Assembly: GCA_024279915.1 (NCBI GenBank)
Contig: JAJRRB010000025.1
Coordinates: forward strand, 80,869-144,868
Direction: 5' to 3'
Length of the DNA: 64,000 nucleotides
Source: Deltaproteobacteria bacterium
Lineage (GTDB): Bacteria > Desulfobacterota > Desulfuromonadia > Desulfuromonadales > BM103
Position numbers and translations under genes: made by a program. Under the pieces are notes generated by a model. It had not been told where the DNA came from. It ran no database searches and was given only the letters and a program-made list of their open reading frames with translations. Positions 42,783 to 52,113 of the stretch are shown piece after piece; within the stretch, counting starts at the first letter, position 1; each line of letters opens with the position of its first letter.

Positions 42783-44342
42783 TCAGCCATAAGGGCCAGC
42801 GAGAAGTTCTGGCCGTTTGCGACGGCTCTCACCCTCGTTGATGATACGAACAGCACTGGCACCCTCCACAGGACACTTGGTCTCGCAAATGCCACAACCG
42901 ATACAGAGCTTGTCGACAACCTTGGGGAATTTCAGACGGCGCAATTCGCCATCAACCAGCACCTCTTTCTCCTCCATAACAATCGCTTTCTCTCCGGTCG
43001 GACAGTGCTCTTCGCAAACCAGGCATTCAACACCCTTGGCAAAGGGTAGGCAGCGGTCTTTCTTGATGACAGCGAGACCGATTACATTTTTCTTTTTTTC
43101 TGGCAGTTTCAGTGGAGCAATTGCTCCGGTCGGACAGACCTGACCGCAAAGAGTGCAATTGTATTCACAGTAACCAATCCGCGGCACCACCAGCGGCGTC
43201 CACAAACCGATGGGACCAGCCTCAAACAAAGCCGGCTGCAAGGTACGGCCAATGCAGACTTTCATACATCCGGCGCAACGTACACAACGCTGTAAGAATT
43301 CTTCTTCAGGGACCGCTCCCGGCGGCCGGATCAGGTAAGGGTTTTGTTCGTGGGTCACTGGGCCAATCCTCACAACTGGGGCAATCATAACGCCACTGGC
43401 CATAGCGGTCAGAACACCGCGGCGCTGCAGATCAACCCCGAGGTCGTTATCGGTTCCAGTCCGTAAAGCAAACTGCACCCGTTCTTCCGGGCAGAAACCG
43501 GTGCAATCCATACAGAGCAAACATTCACTGCGCATATGACCTGATTCACGCACCGCACCAGAACGACAGAGGCTATCGCACAGTTGACAATCGGCACAGA
43601 GCTGTTGCGGAGTCCTCTGCAAAATCGCATAGCGCGAGCAGATGCCAAGCAGCCCGCCAAGAGGACAGAGGTTCTTACACCAGAAGCGGTGTTCGACCTT
43701 TTCCAACAGTACTATCACCAGGAAGATCAGCATGGTAAAGAGGCCCAGGGCAAAGATCGGCTGATGAAAGGCCATCAGATTATCACGGAAGACAGGATAG
43801 GAAGTTTTGGCCAGAGATGATAGCAACGGCACTTCATGCTCATAGAAGAAGTCAAAGAGCCCATTCAAACCATAATTATATGCGGGATAAACTGCGAGAG
43901 TTAAAGAACGCAGAAAAATCGCCAGAGGATCGAAGAGGCCGAGGAGTTGTACACCAAAGAGAGTCGCCGCGCCCAACACAATTAGCAGATAGTATTTAAC
44001 TCGTCGCCAAGCTGGCGAGAAGGTTCTTCGGCCACGACCGATGACTTTTCCAAGGCCATCAAGTGTGCTGCCGAGCGGGCAGATCCAGCCACAGAAAAAA
44101 CGGCCAAAGAGAACCGTGAACAGGATGATACCCAGAGCGGGCCAGAGGGCCTGCCAGCCAAAGGGTCCAGGAGCGAGAAAATCAGCGAGTGCGGCGAGCG
44201 GATCAATCCGGAAGAGCAGACTGACCGGATAGGGTAGCTGGTCAATGCCGCGATATTCCGTCTGCAGAAAAAGCCAGAGGAAAAGTGCCAGGCAAAAACT
44301 CTGGCTGACCTTGCGGGCATATGTCCAGGAAGAGTTTTTCAA
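42783..44342 (-). CDS. membrane polyferredoxin (NapH/NosR-C-like), six or more 4Fe-4S motifs
   Basis: This 519-residue protein has several transmembrane segments in the first half and NapH/MauN-type motifs (CGWICPLGSTLDGLGK, CKNLCPLGGLLGICSR). These are followed by a series of ferredoxin motifs: CADCQLCDSLC, CLLCMDCTGFCP, CVRCAGCMKVC, CTLCGQVCP, CLVCEEHCP and CIGCGICETKCP. It looks like a membrane electron conduit that brings quinol or cytosolic electrons to an exported partner. It starts with TTG, overlapping the DUF362 stop (TTGA), so the DUF362 protein is the likely direct partner. Confidence 0.88.
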   Translation of the reverse strand: MKNSSWTYARKVSQSFCLALFLWLFLQTEYRGIDQLPYPVSLLFRIDPLAALADFLAPGPFGWQALWPALGIILFTVLFGRFFCGWICPLGSTLDGLGKVIGRGRRTFSPAWRRVKYYLLIVLGAATLFGVQLLGLFDPLAIFLRSLTLAVYPAYNYGLNGLFDFFYEHEVPLLSSLAKTSYPVFRDNLMAFHQPIFALGLFTMLIFLVIVLLEKVEHRFWCKNLCPLGGLLGICSRYAILQRTPQQLCADCQLCDSLCRSGAVRESGHMRSECLLCMDCTGFCPEERVQFALRTGTDNDLGVDLQRRGVLTAMASGVMIAPVVRIGPVTHEQNPYLIRPPGAVPEEEFLQRCVRCAGCMKVCIGRTLQPALFEAGPIGLWTPLVVPRIGYCEYNCTLCGQVCPTGAIAPLKLPEKKKNVIGLAVIKKDRCLPFAKGVECLVCEEHCPTGEKAIVMEEKEVLVDGELRRLKFPKVVDKLCIGCGICETKCPVEGASAVRIINEGESRRKRPELLAGPYG

Positions 44343-45259
44343 ACCATGCGAACCTGTTTAAGGTCCATAACGCCCAGGCCTCTTTGTGCCGCAGCCACAA
44401 TTGTCGACACATCTTCAGGCTTGAGGCCAAAGAGGGTCGTGGCGTACGCATCTGCCGCCACCATATCGGGTGAGGCGATCAAGGTTTCTGTGTTACGAAC
44501 ATCTTCAGTCCGCCCACCTTGAGGGCCGTTGGCGATCAGGATACGGGTTGCATCGATCACAGTAAGATCAACATGGATAACTGATGCAATATCGGTGAGA
44601 GATTCGGCGATTTTATGATGCAGACGTCCTCGGTTGCCACCGATAACACCCATCAGGTTTTTCATCCCGAGCGTCAGACGCGATATGGAATGATGCTTGG
44701 CAATCGGCACGTTAATCAGACGATCAGCCTCAATCACCGGCATATAAAATTCCCAGCGGTCAAAAGCCTGTCCACCACGAATCGCCAGCTCTTTGTAGTC
44801 ATGCCGATCCATATATTCGAGGCTGACACGATCTGACTTGATATTTTCTACAGCAGCACGGATACCGCTCTGCGTGTAGCAGCGCCGTTCATCGTTACAG
44901 GTACGATCAAAGATGCGCACCTGCTTTGCACCGGCATCGAGACAAAGTTCCACCAGAGTTTTAACAACTTCCGGATGGGTGTTGGCAGCCAGCTCGACGG
45001 TGCGGTCCCAACCGATATTCGGTTTGACCACGACAACTTCACCCGGCTTGACAAAAGCCTCAATGCCGCCCAGAGCATGCAACGTCTCCTTAACCAGACG
45101 CGACACATCCCGTCCTTTACGCACGGCAAGCGGTGGCATTTCTGCCGCATGTGCCGGCAACGCCAGAAGATCGAGTGCGGGCAGGCAGCCAACAGCAGAA
45201 GTTGCCACGGCAGTCCGGATGCTCTGACGGATAAAGGTGCGTCGATCGATTCGGGTCAT
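44339..45259 (-). CDS. Tat-exported DUF362 protein
   Basis: The 306-residue protein has a Tat-like N-terminus (TRIDRRTFIRQSIRTAVATSAVG) and the DUF362 body (VVVKPNIGWDR...KHHSISRLTLGMKNLMGVIGGNRG). DUF362 proteins often accompany membrane polyferredoxins; their activity is unknown. Position and overlap with the polyferredoxin gene argue for a periplasmic redox or metal-handling partner. Confidence 0.85.
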   Translation of the reverse strand: MTRIDRRTFIRQSIRTAVATSAVGCLPALDLLALPAHAAEMPPLAVRKGRDVSRLVKETLHALGGIEAFVKPGEVVVVKPNIGWDRTVELAANTHPEVVKTLVELCLDAGAKQVRIFDRTCNDERRCYTQSGIRAAVENIKSDRVSLEYMDRHDYKELAIRGGQAFDRWEFYMPVIEADRLINVPIAKHHSISRLTLGMKNLMGVIGGNRGRLHHKIAESLTDIASVIHVDLTVIDATRILIANGPQGGRTEDVRNTETLIASPDMVAADAYATTLFGLKPEDVSTIVAAAQRGLGVMDLKQVRMV

Positions 45260-45295
45260 TGTCGGCTCTCGTTAAGCTGAAACAGTGATTCAGGA

Positions 45296-45901
45296 TTAGA
45301 TAAATCGCTTCTCTTTCAAAAATTTCCGCGCCACATCCCTGGGGTTTCCAGCGGCACTTGCGACTTCCAGTTTCTGCATGGTCTCGTCATCAATAGCACC
45401 GCCAAGTTTGTTAATCAAACGGGCCAGGGCAGGGAATTTTTTCAAAGTATCCTTACGGACCACAGGAGCCGCAACCGCAACCGTACCTTCCGGAGCATAA
45501 CGTGCATCGGAGAAACCAAAAGGTTTCAGCCAGATCAGGTTAAGCTCTTGATTGTAACGCTCTTTGACCGCCTTGTAGAGCTCATCGGAGTCTGCAATCG
45601 GTTGATCCTTCAGGATTGTCACCTGACCAACGCCCGTGTATTCAACATACATATCCAGCTCAGCGCGAATCATCGCATCGTGAGCTTCGGCATGGCCTTC
45701 CACCGGCACCACCTTGACTGTGGTTCCGGTACGTTCACTGATCAGTACCGAGAGCATTTCCGCCAGAACCTGCTGTTGTGGATCAGCCAAAGCTCCCACC
45801 ACCAGAGTTTTACCGACACAGGCACTCACTGACGAGACAGAGAGAGATGTCATCAGAACCAACAACAGTGAATTAAGGACGAGATAACGCATAGCTTTCA
45901 T
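45296..45901 (-). CDS. short OpuAC-like substrate-binding protein, lacking most of domain II
   Basis: A signal peptide precedes an OpuAC-like start (LVVGALADPQQQVLAEML) and the conserved block DMYVEYTGVGQVTIL. The sequence then jumps from WLKPFGFSDARYAP to the C-terminal block PVVRKDTLKKFPALARLINKLGG. At 201 residues it is some 70-100 shorter than usual osmoprotectant-binding proteins; the middle, which forms the second lobe, is mostly missing. No permease or ATPase gene is nearby, so a normal ABC-transport role is unlikely. It overlaps the neighbouring beta-helix gene by four bases. Confidence 0.75.
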   Translation of the reverse strand: MKAMRYLVLNSLLLVLMTSLSVSSVSACVGKTLVVGALADPQQQVLAEMLSVLISERTGTTVKVVPVEGHAEAHDAMIRAELDMYVEYTGVGQVTILKDQPIADSDELYKAVKERYNQELNLIWLKPFGFSDARYAPEGTVAVAAPVVRKDTLKKFPALARLINKLGGAIDDETMQKLEVASAAGNPRDVARKFLKEKRFI

Positions 45902-46782
45902 GGTGCGGCTCCTTCGTGTTTTTGCCAGTCACTCACATTGACCGGTCCTGTCAATGGCTCTGGAGCACTGACATGACCGAGACTGACATCGATTTTATGA
46001 TCTAGAAAAGTCTCTTTGACGGCATCTGGTGTCAAGCTTCCCCACCAGTTATTTGGCAGGGTCACATCACCCGGCTGTTGCCAGCCCAGCTTGACGTTAT
46101 ACTGACGATTGCCGGTAATATTATTCTGTTTGATTTGTGCTCTATCCGTAGAGCGAGTCACAACAAAAATCCCGACCTCATTATCCCGAATATCGTTGTG
46201 GTGAATAATCGCTTCACTGCCACGTTCTTCGTAACGCAGACCATGCTGGTTGTCGTGCATGCGATTCCCGACCGCAAACAGATTGACCGTTGAGAATCTC
46301 AACCCATCCACCTTGTAACGGAAAATAGAATTGGTGACCCGGGCGCGACAAAAGTGTACCTGCAACCCGCTGTAAGCATATTCGGAAACGATATAATCAA
46401 GTTCAACATCGCGCGCAAAATCAAGATAGAGATACTTCCAATCAGAAGGCTTCGGCTGATCAGCAGCACTGGTAAAGATGATTGGCGCCTCTTTTGTGCC
46501 ACGCGCGGTTAGTGAACCTTCTATCAGTAGTTCCGCATCGCCGATACCATCACCATCTTCATCCCTCGGTTCAAACAGGATCTTTGTGCCTGGTTGAATG
46601 ACCAGATGTCCGGACTTCTTGACGGTAACAATCCCATCGATCCTGACTTCGCCACTCCAGACGACCTTGTCCTCAATCACACCACTTTTAAGTCTAAGGG
46701 CAGGTGCCCCTAAAGTGCAACTGGAGAGCAAGCAGGTCGCTGCAACAAAAAGCACCAAACGTATGGAAGCAAGAGTGAACAT
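45898..46782 (-). CDS. right-handed beta-helix lipoprotein (NosD-like), copy A
   Basis: A lipoprotein signal with lipobox LLSSC precedes a 270-residue parallel beta-helix. It shares with the other three beta-helix proteins of this cluster an N-terminal block (VVWSGEVRIDG...GHLVIQPGTKILF) and a C-terminal NNWWG. It resembles the first half of the beta-helix/propeller protein at 55953-57818. Beta-helix proteins of this type bind polysaccharide or assist metalloenzyme assembly (NosD); neither is shown here. Confidence 0.85.
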   Translation of the reverse strand: MFTLASIRLVLFVAATCLLSSCTLGAPALRLKSGVIEDKVVWSGEVRIDGIVTVKKSGHLVIQPGTKILFEPRDEDGDGIGDAELLIEGSLTARGTKEAPIIFTSAADQPKPSDWKYLYLDFARDVELDYIVSEYAYSGLQVHFCRARVTNSIFRYKVDGLRFSTVNLFAVGNRMHDNQHGLRYEERGSEAIIHHNDIRDNEVGIFVVTRSTDRAQIKQNNITGNRQYNVKLGWQQPGDVTLPNNWWGSLTPDAVKETFLDHKIDVSLGHVSAPEPLTGPVNVSDWQKHEGAAP

Positions 46783-46792
46783 GAGTCCCTAT

Positions 46793-46952
46793 GAGCCTGT
46801 CCGAGAATAAGGGTCGAAGCGAAAGCCCAGAAGTTTGAGATCAGATTTTGGCTCGTTTGAGAGCTCATAGCCGTAGCTATGGGCTGAAAAGGAGCCGAGA
46901 TATGGTCCAAACAGCTGGGTTTGCAGCCGGGCATTCATTGTCGGACAGGCTC
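46793..46952. repeat. ~160 bp imperfect palindromic repeat, copy 3
   Basis: Same layout as copies 1 and 2. Outer arms are GAGCCTGTCCGA and TCGGACAGGCTC, where copy 1 has TGTCGGAC and GTCCGACA: the two changes compensate each other. The centre reads CATAGC-CGTA-GCTATG against AATAGC-CGTA-GCTATT in copy 1, again paired changes. Confidence 0.9.
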
Positions 46953-47255
46953 CTAGTGATAATTCCCCGTCGCATCATCGACAGGCCGCTGAGCAATGGT
47001 AATCTCACCAAAACTCTGCTCATAGATGTCAATATTCCCCTGCAGTGCAGCCATAAAACGCTTGGCATGCTGAGGTGAAAGGATCACTCTTGAACGAACC
47101 TTCGCCCGGGGCGTCTGCGGCTGGACAAAAATGAGATCAACGACAAACTCAGACTCGTTGTGATTGACAACCGTCAGGTTGACATAGGTCCCCTGGGCAA
47201 CCTCTTCGTCAAGTTGAATCTCCAGTTTTACTTCTTGCGGCTTCTTTTCTGCCAT
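46953..47255 (-). CDS. DUF3467 protein
   Basis: This 100-residue protein matches DUF3467: VNLTVVNHNESEFVVDLIFVQPQ...RVILSPQHAKRFMAALQGNI. Function is unknown; it has no signal peptide. The start at 47255 is chosen over the track's GTG because of the GGAAGG position. It ends exactly where repeat copy 3 begins. Being cytoplasmic, it differs from its exported neighbours. Confidence 0.82.
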   Translation of the reverse strand: MAEKKPQEVKLEIQLDEEVAQGTYVNLTVVNHNESEFVVDLIFVQPQTPRAKVRSRVILSPQHAKRFMAALQGNIDIYEQSFGEITIAQRPVDDATGNYH

Positions 47256-47299
47256 GATGATCGTCACCCTTCCTCTTACCTCAATCGGTAAACAATACT

Positions 47300-48355
47300 C
47301 TAAAAAATTGCGATCGGCTCAACAACAATGCGAACATCGTCAAGGTTGTTCCCCTTTTCAAGGGTCAGTCCATGGTCGGCGCTCTCTTCGTACATGCCAA
47401 ATAATTCCCCTGGGGCGGGAGAATCACCGTAAGCCTCACGGGCACCAACATAGTAAGTTCCCGGCTCCGGCAAGTTAACCACAAAACGGCCGTCATCTGC
47501 AGTCGGTGTAGAGATTGCTGCGGGTCTCTGATGACCGATGACCCGGTCGACATAGGCAAAAACATGCACCCCGGCAACGCCTTGTCCCGAAGCGTTCACA
47601 ACCGTCCCACTCAGAACGGGACCGGTTGCGCGACCGAAGGTTTCACTGCCGCTGGCATCCTTCAGCTTGGTCACACTGTGCAGTTTAACTTGTTGTACCC
47701 GTCCGGATCTTGCTGTCAGCGGGTTGCCGGGAAAAATGCCGAACTGGTCACCTTCCTGCACCGGACCAACCCTCTGCCCATTCTGACGATGTCGGACAAC
47801 GAGATAATAATTGCTCTCCGGCAAACCATCAAAGCGAAAATAGCCATCCGCACCCGTCGGTAACGAGAGACGATAGCCCTGGCCCTTCAGATCCTCGGCC
47901 ACATCAAGATAGAGGTAAACATAAGCCCCTGCCAGGGGTGACCCTTCGTGCAGGACCTGACCTTCAATTGCGGCACTATAATCATCGTCATAAGTATCAC
48001 TCGTAGCCGTCGCAACCGGAACAGACTGCAGTCCAACCCAGACCGGATCTGCCGTCAAGTTAACCGGGTTTCGCCCGCAGAAAGCAAACTGACTCTGATC
48101 ATCATTCCAGCCAAAGAGCGCATAAGTACCAGGCGGCAATTCCATTTGATAAAGACCATCACTGTCACTGACAACTGAACGCGCAAGCGCTTTGGTCGTA
48201 AAATCAAGCGAACTATGAGCCGTGACCACAACCCCGGCAAGCGGCTCATCACCACTGACGATACGGCCTTCAATCATCGCGGCAAGTAGCAAAGATGGCA
48301 TTGCCAGCGATATCAGCAAAAGACACGATATCATCAAACCGGGCAATCGTTTCAT
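47300..48355 (-). CDS. exported protein of three Cna-B/carboxypeptidase-regulatory-like domains, copy A
   Basis: A signal peptide is followed by three beta-sandwich repeats (about residues 25-110, 125-225, 245-350). Each has a DG(L/Y/R)(Y/F)...LPxG(T/N)Y pattern. Domain 3 carries VFAYVDR and YYVGAREAYGDSPAPGELFG, shared with the two sister proteins. Such domains act as spacers, adhesins or binding modules on the cell surface; no enzyme residues are seen. The ATG at 48355 overlaps the stop of the upstream beta-helix gene (ATGA), so the ORF-track start is 15 codons too long. Confidence 0.82.
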   Translation of the reverse strand: MKRLPGLMISCLLLISLAMPSLLLAAMIEGRIVSGDEPLAGVVVTAHSSLDFTTKALARSVVSDSDGLYQMELPPGTYALFGWNDDQSQFAFCGRNPVNLTADPVWVGLQSVPVATATSDTYDDDYSAAIEGQVLHEGSPLAGAYVYLYLDVAEDLKGQGYRLSLPTGADGYFRFDGLPESNYYLVVRHRQNGQRVGPVQEGDQFGIFPGNPLTARSGRVQQVKLHSVTKLKDASGSETFGRATGPVLSGTVVNASGQGVAGVHVFAYVDRVIGHQRPAAISTPTADDGRFVVNLPEPGTYYVGAREAYGDSPAPGELFGMYEESADHGLTLEKGNNLDDVRIVVEPIAIF

Positions 48356-49893
48356 TGCATCTCCAAAGGCCCGACACCCTTGACCGGAGCATTCAGCCAC
48401 GGTGAAAATTGTACCCAGTCGAGCGTGTAAACACCAGGTCCGTAATCCTTGTAGGTGACCTCCGGTTCATCGTGCCGATCATAGAAGAGGGGACTGTTGC
48501 CCTCCCCGCCGACTTTGGCCAATTGCACCGTATCGTCACCCCACCAGTTGCCACTGATATCAACGAAATCATTGAAGGTTTCCGGAGCTTTCGCCAACAT
48601 CGGATTCTGGCTTTTACGTGAACTCGCTTCGCGCTGCATGATTTTTTTGGAGCCGGAGCGTCGCTCCCAGTCTGCACTCTGGTAAATACCAAGTTTAACA
48701 GCAACAGTATTGCCCAGAAAATTGTTCTGTTTGATTTCCGGGTAGGCAGAAAAATCACAGTAGAGTGCCAGATCATTTTTCTCAAAGCTGTTCAAGCGCA
48801 CCTTGGGGTTTGACTTTCGGTAGCTGTAGAGCGCCGTTCCGTTGTCGCGGAAGAGATTATTCTCAACCAGAGGAGAGCCGTATTGATCATTATGTACGGC
48901 GGTCTTGTTATCGACAAAACGATTGTTTTTGATCACTGGATAAGAGAAGGAAAAATTCAATACACCATATTGGTTGCGTTCAAAACGATTCTCTTCGATC
49001 AACGGTGTACTTTTGGTCTGGCTACAGTAGATGCCCACTTCATTCTCGATGAAAGTGTTTCTACTGATACGATCCGGATAATTCTGCAGTAAGGTAATCG
49101 CCTGCTTGTTTTTCTCAAACTTATTATCGACTATCACACCCTTACTGTGGTGCGAAGCTAGAATTGCCGAGCGACCATGATTGATAAAACGATTACCACG
49201 GATTTCGGGGCCCGACTTCATTTCGTTGGCGACACCAACCTGGTTGTTCTCAAATAATGAATTGATAATTACTGGGCTCGATTCACGTAACAGCCTGACA
49301 CCGAATTCACTCTCTTTGAAGGTACAGTTTTCGACTTTAAAGTCAGTGGCAAAACTACTGATCGCCGCCTGTGCAGAATAAAATTCAGTCCAGAGGAAGG
49401 TACTCCCAGGGGGAGCTTCCATAAACTCAATTCCCAGCCAACCGGTCGGGCCCTTAAAAACAATTGGAGCCGAGGCACTGCCAGTCGCCTTTATAAAGCC
49501 TCGCACACTGATTTTCACCTGAGGATTTGCAATCGATATTTGCGTTCCGGGGGCGATAGTCAAGGATGCACCAGGGTTCACCACCACCGATTCATGCAGA
49601 TCGATCTGACCAGACCAGCGGACTTTCCCTGACAACTCCTTGGCATTGCAATAACCAGAGAAGCCAAGGACTATGGCAACAGCAATCAAACTAGTCTTTA
49701 CCCATCTAAAGACTCTGGATGGGTAAAGTCTACGTTTCTGATTTGGAATCCAGCAATTTTTCGCAAGGTCAAGGAAATCAAGCATTTGAGCGGAGGCGTA
49801 GTACTTTACGCCACACAAGCAAATGTGCAGATTGACGCAGAGATTGCGGAAAAGGGCGGTTTCCGGACAGAAACTAGTCTTTTGGTACCACAT
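48352..49893 (-). CDS. right-handed beta-helix protein, copy B (start uncertain)
   Basis: The parallel beta-helix runs over about 350 residues with many N/D-rich coil turns (NNRFVDNKTAV and alike), beginning with the shared VRWSGQIDL...ASLTIAPGTQI and ending with GNWWGDD. The signal peptide (VKTSLIAVAIVLGFSGYCNA) has no start codon right before it. In-frame starts lie at 49785, 49893 (after GAGGAGG) and 49902. The residues in between (FLDLAKNCWIPNQ) read like translated intergenic repeat DNA, and an 11-bp inverted repeat lies just upstream of the signal. The 5' end may have been changed by a repeat insertion. Confidence 0.78.
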   Translation of the reverse strand: MWYQKTSFCPETALFRNLCVNLHICLCGVKYYASAQMLDFLDLAKNCWIPNQKRRLYPSRVFRWVKTSLIAVAIVLGFSGYCNAKELSGKVRWSGQIDLHESVVVNPGASLTIAPGTQISIANPQVKISVRGFIKATGSASAPIVFKGPTGWLGIEFMEAPPGSTFLWTEFYSAQAAISSFATDFKVENCTFKESEFGVRLLRESSPVIINSLFENNQVGVANEMKSGPEIRGNRFINHGRSAILASHHSKGVIVDNKFEKNKQAITLLQNYPDRISRNTFIENEVGIYCSQTKSTPLIEENRFERNQYGVLNFSFSYPVIKNNRFVDNKTAVHNDQYGSPLVENNLFRDNGTALYSYRKSNPKVRLNSFEKNDLALYCDFSAYPEIKQNNFLGNTVAVKLGIYQSADWERRSGSKKIMQREASSRKSQNPMLAKAPETFNDFVDISGNWWGDDTVQLAKVGGEGNSPLFYDRHDEPEVTYKDYGPGVYTLDWVQFSPWLNAPVKGVGPLEMQ

Positions 49894-50926
49894 GAATAAC
49901 AACCTCCTCTTGCTCTGTCGAAACGGAAACAGCCCGGGGGCCGCCGTTGGTCAGCTGTAGCTTGCCATACAGCTCGTCGCTACCGGCCGGGCCACCAAAA
50001 GCCTGTCGTGCCAGTAGATAATAAGGGCCACTATCGGGCAGAGTTATCTCAAAGTGACCATCCGGCCCGGTCGGTGCGGAGAAAAAATCCGGGTTCCCGG
50101 TCATCTCAGCCTGCCGGTAGGCAAAAACATAGAGCCCCGCACGAGGCTTACCTGCGGCGTCAACAACTTGACCACTGATACCTTGTAAATCGACAACATC
50201 CTCTTCGAGCATCGAAAGCCGGGTCACAGTCTCAATTTTGATCTCGTGAAGCTGACCTGCCTCAATATGCACAGGGTTGCCAAAGTAATAATTAAAATAG
50301 TCACCAATTTCTATTGGCCCGAACTGGCCACCCTTCATCCGTTTACGAGCCAGCAGGTAGTAGTCACCAGGTGGCAGATTGAGCCGGAAATCGCCACGAG
50401 CCACTGGCTGGATGAAATACCCTGGCCCTTTAAAGTTTTTACTGGGGTCCTTGTAAACATAGAGGTAGGCCTTCTCAAGCGGTTCACCCTGGTAGCTGAG
50501 TTGACCATAGATACCGGAACGTTTCTCCTCTTTGACAGGTTGCTGCTCAGGAACACGGATCAGGTTGAATCCCACATTGCGATAGCCGTTAACTGGCACC
50601 TGAATCGGGCTACCACTGTAGTAGCAGAAAAGATCACCTGGCTTGAGTGCACCGGAACTGTTACTGGCAGTCAGAACATAATTACCAGGCTTCAGATCAA
50701 GTTGATAAAGCCCATCCAGATCGGTCGCTACCGAAACGGCAAGTGCTTTTCCTCCTGCAATATCAGCGATCTGACGATAAGCTCGTACAGTCACCTGCGA
50801 AATCAATTCGCCACGCCAGGCAACCCGTCCACGCACACCGCTCTCCGCAAAAGCTGGCGCACTGAGCAGGCAGATCGCACTGAACAAACATAAGGCACAG
50901 GCAAAAAGAAAACGAGGCCACTTCAT
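49874..50926 (-). CDS. exported protein of three Cna-B/carboxypeptidase-regulatory-like domains, copy B
   Basis: The 350-residue paralogue of the copy A protein has a signal peptide ending near APAFAES. The three domains are in the same order; domain 2 has AYLYVYKDPSKNFKGPGYF and YYLLARKRMKGGQFGP, domain 3 VFAYRQAEM and YYLLARQAFGGPAGSDELYG. It overlaps the preceding beta-helix gene by four bases and the next by about twenty. The regular partnering of this type with a beta-helix protein suggests the two products work together. Confidence 0.82.
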   Translation of the reverse strand: MKWPRFLFACALCLFSAICLLSAPAFAESGVRGRVAWRGELISQVTVRAYRQIADIAGGKALAVSVATDLDGLYQLDLKPGNYVLTASNSSGALKPGDLFCYYSGSPIQVPVNGYRNVGFNLIRVPEQQPVKEEKRSGIYGQLSYQGEPLEKAYLYVYKDPSKNFKGPGYFIQPVARGDFRLNLPPGDYYLLARKRMKGGQFGPIEIGDYFNYYFGNPVHIEAGQLHEIKIETVTRLSMLEEDVVDLQGISGQVVDAAGKPRAGLYVFAYRQAEMTGNPDFFSAPTGPDGHFEITLPDSGPYYLLARQAFGGPAGSDELYGKLQLTNGGPRAVSVSTEQEEVVIHVVPKD

Positions 50927-52113
50927 CGTTTTAACTCCGTTAAGGGAACCGTACTCCAGGGGGCATGAGCAACCTTATCGAGCGGGAACTCCTCACCGGC
51001 GTCAACAAATGTTGCCTGATCTCTGCCATCGTAAATAAAAGAAGGGTTACCAGTTTTGCCGATCTTCGCAAGTTCAGCAGTGCCACCCTCACCCCACCAG
51101 TTGTCACCAGCACGGACTGTACCATTCAGACGTTTGGCGCGTCGGTCGTCTTCTGTCACGCTACGCATACCTTGACCGGCAAAAGCACTGCGAGCCGTGG
51201 TCTCGCCAGAACGGGCATCAGCACCGCGCTGCGACTCCCAGGCAGAGGATTGAAACTCCAGTTTGAGCGCCATCTCATTCTTTAAAAAATCATTGCCGGT
51301 TATCTGCGGGTACGAAGAATAAGCCACCAGCACTCCAACGCCATTTGCCTCAATAAGATTGCCGGTCACCAAAGGATCGGAGCGTCGATAAATATAGAGG
51401 CCAGTCTGGTTGGCGCGCAACTGGTTGCCACGAAGCTCCGGACGCGCGGCACGATCAACCTGAATGGCAATGTTGTTCTCTTCGAAACGGTTGTTCTCCA
51501 CGGTCGGATCACTACCATGATAAGCAATCATCAGACCGATATCGTTCTTGACAAAGTCATTGCCCTGAAACACCTGCGGTAGAGCATGATAAAGATAAGC
51601 ACCGTAACGAAGGTTATTTTCAAAGCGGCAATCGATCACAGCCGTTGTGCTGTCGTCTTTGATGAAAAGCCCGACTTTACGGTTCGCGATAAAGCGACAG
51701 TTAACAACCTTGCCAGCAGCCTTGCCGCGCAGTTCAATACCGACCTTGTTGCCAGAGAGCGTCAGTCTTTCCAGAAGTGGTGAACCGCCCTGCACGAAAA
51801 TACCCGTGGCAGCCCCCTTGATAACGCAATCAGAGATACGCGTTGTCGCATCAGTGCCTTTGAGGCGCAAGCCCTCCCAGCTTTCCCCTGAGAACTCGGC
51901 ACCCTGCGCCACCAGGCGCCCGGCAACCTCCAGTCGTGCTCCTGAGAAATGCAGTTTTGAGCCGGGTGCAATAGTCAAGGTCACCTCTTGCATGACCAGT
52001 ACATCCTCATTGAAAGACTGCTTGCCCGTCCACAAAGTATCCCGATCAATCACCAGGGCAGCGGCTGGTGTTACGCAAGCCAAAACCATTAATATGAGTA
52101 GACAGAGTCTCAC
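50923..52113 (-). CDS. right-handed beta-helix protein, copy C
   Basis: The 396-residue exported protein (signal MRLCLLILMVLACVTPAAAL) shows the shared DTLWTG...VTLTIAPGSKLHF start, about ten beta-helix turns and the DNWWGEG end. It starts with GTG overlapping the stop of the interrupted Cna-like gene (GTGA). It lines up along most of its length with copy B, including EFQSSAWESQRG against IYQSADWERRSG, so the pairs arose by duplication. Confidence 0.84.
   Translation of the reverse strand: MRLCLLILMVLACVTPAAALVIDRDTLWTGKQSFNEDVLVMQEVTLTIAPGSKLHFSGARLEVAGRLVAQGAEFSGESWEGLRLKGTDATTRISDCVIKGAATGIFVQGGSPLLERLTLSGNKVGIELRGKAAGKVVNCRFIANRKVGLFIKDDSTTAVIDCRFENNLRYGAYLYHALPQVFQGNDFVKNDIGLMIAYHGSDPTVENNRFEENNIAIQVDRAARPELRGNQLRANQTGLYIYRRSDPLVTGNLIEANGVGVLVAYSSYPQITGNDFLKNEMALKLEFQSSAWESQRGADARSGETTARSAFAGQGMRSVTEDDRRAKRLNGTVRAGDNWWGEGGTAELAKIGKTGNPSFIYDGRDQATFVDAGEEFPLDKVAHAPWSTVPLTELKR

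Noticed and set aside
49740-49860. Possible riboswitch (c-di-GMP type) upstream of the beta-helix gene B signal peptide
   Set aside because: A GGCGTAAAGTACTACGCC hairpin is present, but the conserved GEMM core sequences are not.
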